Program-made: the position numbers and the translations under genes
Shown: positions 61,403 to 64,000 of the stretch, piece by piece
How the letters are laid out: every line of letters begins with the position of its first letter
Numbering within the stretch: the stretch's first letter is position 1
Notes under the pieces: generated by a model
Seen by the model: the letters and a program-made list of their open reading frames with translations, nothing else
What the model was told of the DNA's origin: nothing
The model's database searches: none
Origin: an uncultured Bacteroidales bacterium
GTDB taxonomy: Bacteria; Bacteroidota; Bacteroidia; Bacteroidales; F082
Direction: 5' to 3'
Assembly: GCA_905234275.1 (NCBI GenBank)
Contig: CAJOHD010000001.1
Coordinates: forward strand, 124,001 to 188,000
DNA: 64,000 nucleotides

Positions 61403-63799
61403 ATGAAAAAATTATTCCTTATAATCGCCATCGCATTGATTGCGGCAGCGTGCTCAACAAACAGGGTATCACAAAAAGAACGTGATGCGTTGCTTGATTT
61501 GCGATTGTCGATGCCTTATGGCGATGATATAGATTACAGTGAAGATTATTTCTTAAAAAATATTCAAACTTCTTTCAAAGCAAAGAAAGAAATGCCTTGG
61601 GGCAAGCGCGTTCCTGAGCGCGAGTTCAAGCATTTCGTGCTGCCAATTCGTGTGAACAACGAGAATCTTGACGATTTCCGCATGGCATATTACGAGGAAT
61701 TGCGCGACAGAGTTAAGGATTTGTCGATGTACGATGCCGTGTTGGAAGTCAACCATTGGTGCCATGAAAAGGTCAACTACAAAGGCTCGGATTCTAGAAC
61801 GAGCTCTCCTATGGCTACTGTGAAAACCTCTTGGGGACGCTGCGGTGAGGAATCTACGCTGCTCGTTTCAGCCTTACGCGCCGTGTGCATTCCCGCCCGC
61901 CAGGTTTACGTCCCGCGCTGGGCGCACTGCGATGATAACCACGCTTGGGTGGAGGCATGGGTCGACGGCAAATGGCATTTCTTAGGTGCTTGCGAGCCGG
62001 AGCCGGTGCTCGATTTGGGCTGGTTCAACGCTCCAGCATCGCGTGCACTGCTAGTGCACACTCGCGTTTTAGGCGATTACGACGGTCCGGAAGAAGTGAT
62101 AAGCAAAACACCATATTATACCGAAATCAACGTTATAGATAACTATGCCGAGACAGCGAAACTCAATGTAACTGTCGTCGACAAATACGGCAAAACAGTT
62201 CCTGATGCGCGCGTCGATTTCAAGATTTACAACTACTCTGAATATCATACTGTTGCTACTAAATACACTGATTATCAAGGTTATACGTGGCTGACCGCTG
62301 GGCTCGGTAAGATGATGGTTTATGCCTCGAAAGATGGTAAAATCGGTTATAAGGTGGCGAAAATCGGTGATGTTAAAAATGTTGAAATAAAAATAACAGA
62401 CGATTATCGCTGGTTTATGGATAATTTTGACTTGCCACGAAATCGAATAGAAAAATATGACGTTGATATCATTCCTCCGGCTGAAAATGCCCGAATCCCC
62501 AATGTTTCCGAAGAAATGCGTGCCGAAAACAATCGTCGTTTGGCAATAGAGGATTCAATTCGAAATGCCTATATCGCAAAATGTGTCGCTGCTCAAAACG
62601 AGGGCGATTACGATAAGGAAATCATGACAAAAACGTGGGGTAACTATCAGACAATCAAGGATTTTATCGATTATGCGAGAGGCCTGGATAGGGAAGAGGA
62701 CGCCTACACACTTCTTCGTAACCTGACCGACAAGGATTTACGCGATGTTTCAATTGATGTCTTGAAGGATTGTTTTGACGGTAATATGCTTAACCCACGT
62801 GTCTCCAATGAGATGCTGAGGCCGTATGTAAAGGTGTTTCAGAGAACGTCTCTGCCAGATAATGTTGATGATTTGATAAAATGGGTTAGCGATAGCATTA
62901 CAGTCGATGAAGCCTTCGGTGAAAGTAGAACCCCGATTTCTCCTGCTGGCGTGCTACGCTCACGTCATGCTGACTCGCATTCACGCGACATTTTCTTCGT
63001 GGCGTTGGCGCGTACCGCTGGCATCCCGTCACGAATCGACCCTGTCACTGGTAAGGTGCAATATTTTGATAATCAATGGATTGACGTGGTGTTCGACCCC
63101 GTAGAGACGTTTCGGGAAACGTCTCTACAGAAACCAGGAACATTGGTTATCCATTATGATGGCAGCGATGATCCTCGTTATTATACCCATTTCTCGATAA
63201 AGAAATTCAACGGCAACACCTTTGATTTGTTGGCTTACGACGCCATGGACCCGGGATTGGATGTCGGAATGACGCTTTCGCAAATGATGGCCGATGGTGG
63301 CATCACACTCGACCCCGGATATTATGCATTGAGCTACGGTCCGCGTCTTGCCGATGGCAGCGTGCTTAACCGATTGATGCTCTTCTGGATAGAAAGCGGC
63401 GAGACGACGAATATTGAGATGATAATGCGCGAACCACTTGTAGAGACGTTTCCCGAAACGTCTCAAAACGTTGCGTCACAATTACGCATTATTGCATATC
63501 TCGATGGCGGCAGCGAGCCGACTACCCATGCCATGCAGGATATCTCTATTTTAAAGGAAGGATTTGAAAAATGGGGCGGGGAGATGACGTTTGTTTTCAA
63601 AGACGAGGAGAGTCTGAAGAATTTCAAGCTGAAGAAATTCAATGAGTTACCAGAAAATGTCGTTTTTGAAATCAAAGAAAATATCCCAACAGGGAATCTT
63701 CCTATCTTCATGATTTTCAATGAGAAAGACGAAAAAGTTTTTGAAGCGAAAGGCTATCAAATCGGACTGGGCGAGCAGTTGCTGAACGTCCTGAAATAG
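61403..63799 (+). CDS. Transglutaminase-like lipoprotein with two translated palindromes
   Basis: 798 residues. Lipobox IALIAAAC, lipidated Cys probably residue 17. A transglutaminase-core domain lies at about 95-235: Cys147 in WGRCGEEST, His180 in DDNHAWVEAWVDG, and an Asp about 20 residues on (PVLDLGWF), a normal papain-like triad. A carboxypeptidase-regulatory-like beta domain follows (about 255-330), then a helical linker and a second transglutaminase-like part (about 510-600, RSRHADSHSRDIFFVALART) that lacks a clear Cys. Residues about 567-576 (VETFRETSL) and 680-688 (VETFPETSQ) are translations of the palindromes at 63101 and 63440. Possible peptidase or cross-linking role; substrate unknown. 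Confidence 0.85.
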   Translation: MKKLFLIIAIALIAAACSTNRVSQKERDALLDLRLSMPYGDDIDYSEDYFLKNIQTSFKAKKEMPWGKRVPEREFKHFVLPIRVNNENLDDFRMAYYEELRDRVKDLSMYDAVLEVNHWCHEKVNYKGSDSRTSSPMATVKTSWGRCGEESTLLVSALRAVCIPARQVYVPRWAHCDDNHAWVEAWVDGKWHFLGACEPEPVLDLGWFNAPASRALLVHTRVLGDYDGPEEVISKTPYYTEINVIDNYAETAKLNVTVVDKYGKTVPDARVDFKIYNYSEYHTVATKYTDYQGYTWLTAGLGKMMVYASKDGKIGYKVAKIGDVKNVEIKITDDYRWFMDNFDLPRNRIEKYDVDIIPPAENARIPNVSEEMRAENNRRLAIEDSIRNAYIAKCVAAQNEGDYDKEIMTKTWGNYQTIKDFIDYARGLDREEDAYTLLRNLTDKDLRDVSIDVLKDCFDGNMLNPRVSNEMLRPYVKVFQRTSLPDNVDDLIKWVSDSITVDEAFGESRTPISPAGVLRSRHADSHSRDIFFVALARTAGIPSRIDPVTGKVQYFDNQWIDVVFDPVETFRETSLQKPGTLVIHYDGSDDPRYYTHFSIKKFNGNTFDLLAYDAMDPGLDVGMTLSQMMADGGITLDPGYYALSYGPRLADGSVLNRLMLFWIESGETTNIEMIMREPLVETFPETSQNVASQLRIIAYLDGGSEPTTHAMQDISILKEGFEKWGGEMTFVFKDEESLKNFKLKKFNELPENVVFEIKENIPTGNLPIFMIFNEKDEKVFEAKGYQIGLGEQLLNVLK
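63101..63128. repeat. Family 2 coding palindrome, copy 1
   Basis: GTAGAGACGTTTCGG plus the complementary half (28 bp, perfect). Translated V-E-T-F-R-E-T-S-L in the transglutaminase-like gene. Confidence 0.9.
63440..63464. repeat. Family 2 coding palindrome, copy 2
   Basis: GTAGAGACGTTTCCC then GAAACGTCTC. It is in the same reading frame as copy 1, giving V-E-T-F-P-E-T-S-Q. The last bases of the right arm have decayed. Confidence 0.88.
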
Positions 63800-63801
63800 C
63801 C

Positions 63802-64000
63802 TTATCTCACTGAGTTTCCGTAGATTCCTAAGAAAATGTCTCGCAAAAGTGCCTGATCGAGGTCTTTGTACATCTCTATCCACTTCATATATTTCAAGAA
63901 ATCAGCTTTCTGCTGATCGGTATAATGACTGGCGTATTTATCTGACTCGCTGAGTAAGTCGTTGGCAATGAAATTGTTAGGCATTGCCATGTATCCTGAG
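63802..64000 (-). CDS. C-terminal part of an unidentified protein (cut by window edge)
   Basis: The frame is open to the window edge: SGYMAMPNNFIANDLLSESD and ending LLRDIFLGIYGNSVR. An ATG at 63990 would give 62 residues, but the frame continues upstream without a stop, so this is more likely the tail of a longer protein. It is helical and charged; I do not recognise the family. It converges with the transglutaminase-like gene, whose stop codon is 2 nt away. Confidence 0.5.
   Translation of the reverse strand, partial: SGYMAMPNNFIANDLLSESDKYASHYTDQQKADFLKYMKWIEMYKDLDQALLRDIFLGIYGNSVR

Overview
The window is chromosomal DNA of a member of the Bacteroidota, most likely the order Bacteroidales. 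Evidence seen directly: a TAnnTTTG promoter box lies just upstream of most first genes; two large secreted proteins end in type IX secretion (T9SS) sorting domains; there is a GldA-like ABC ATPase, a DUF5723 outer-membrane protein and a lipoprotein of a Bacteroidota paralogue family; and the mraZ-to-ftsZ cluster has the Bacteroidota gene order and FtsL type. No rRNA, phage, IS transposase or CRISPR array was seen. Two tRNAs are present (Leu-TAG, His-GTG).

Layout. 1-1520: clpP (cut by the window edge), tig and tRNA-Leu on the minus strand. 1618-9201: an outer-membrane protein, an OppC-type permease, dapD, tRNA-His, ruvX, def, two lipoproteins and engB. 9478-24705: the division and wall cluster mraZ-rsmH-ftsL-ftsI-murE-mraY-(murD fragment)-ftsW-murG-murC-ftsQ-ftsA-ftsZ, followed by purN. 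24726-31410: a DUF2147 protein, a DUF389 membrane protein, a Na+/Ca2+ exchanger, a threonine-to-glycine pair (SDR threonine dehydrogenase plus kbl) and cysS. 31408-37138: a four-helix-bundle protein between word-like repeats, the rplM-rpsI-rpsB-tsf operon, a GldA-like ATPase, and metK behind a SAM-II riboswitch. 37194-47693: a T9SS M28 peptidase, mutS2, then a tight cutC / beta-mannosidase / MBOAT / SGNH operon. 47661-56091: lepA, gapA, a small toxin-antitoxin-like pair, an 84-residue exported protein, a 1158-residue T9SS surface protein behind a structured leader RNA, and a DUF4160-DUF2442 pair. 56251-64000: a RelA/SpoT protein, purA, an ATP-grasp protein, a transglutaminase-like lipoprotein and a partial gene.

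How the genes work together. The wall cluster makes lipid II precursors and the divisome. dapD supplies the diaminopimelate pathway that the DNPR motif of MurE implies is used. The MurD step is anomalous: only a degraded C-terminal domain is left at the murD position. clpP/tig, def, ruvX, engB, lepA, rpsB/tsf and cysS are general housekeeping.

Most notable. Palindromic dispersed repeats (arms beginning GTCATTTCGA and ending AGAAATCTC) occur between genes and also inside mutS2 and the beta-mannosidase gene, where they are translated in frame as about 34-36 extra residues. A second, unrelated 28-bp palindrome is translated twice inside the transglutaminase-like gene. These resemble, in principle, the coding palindromic elements known from Rickettsia. 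Other anomalies are the murD remnant, a trigger factor without its PPIase domain, and a candidate structured RNA upstream of a T9SS protein.
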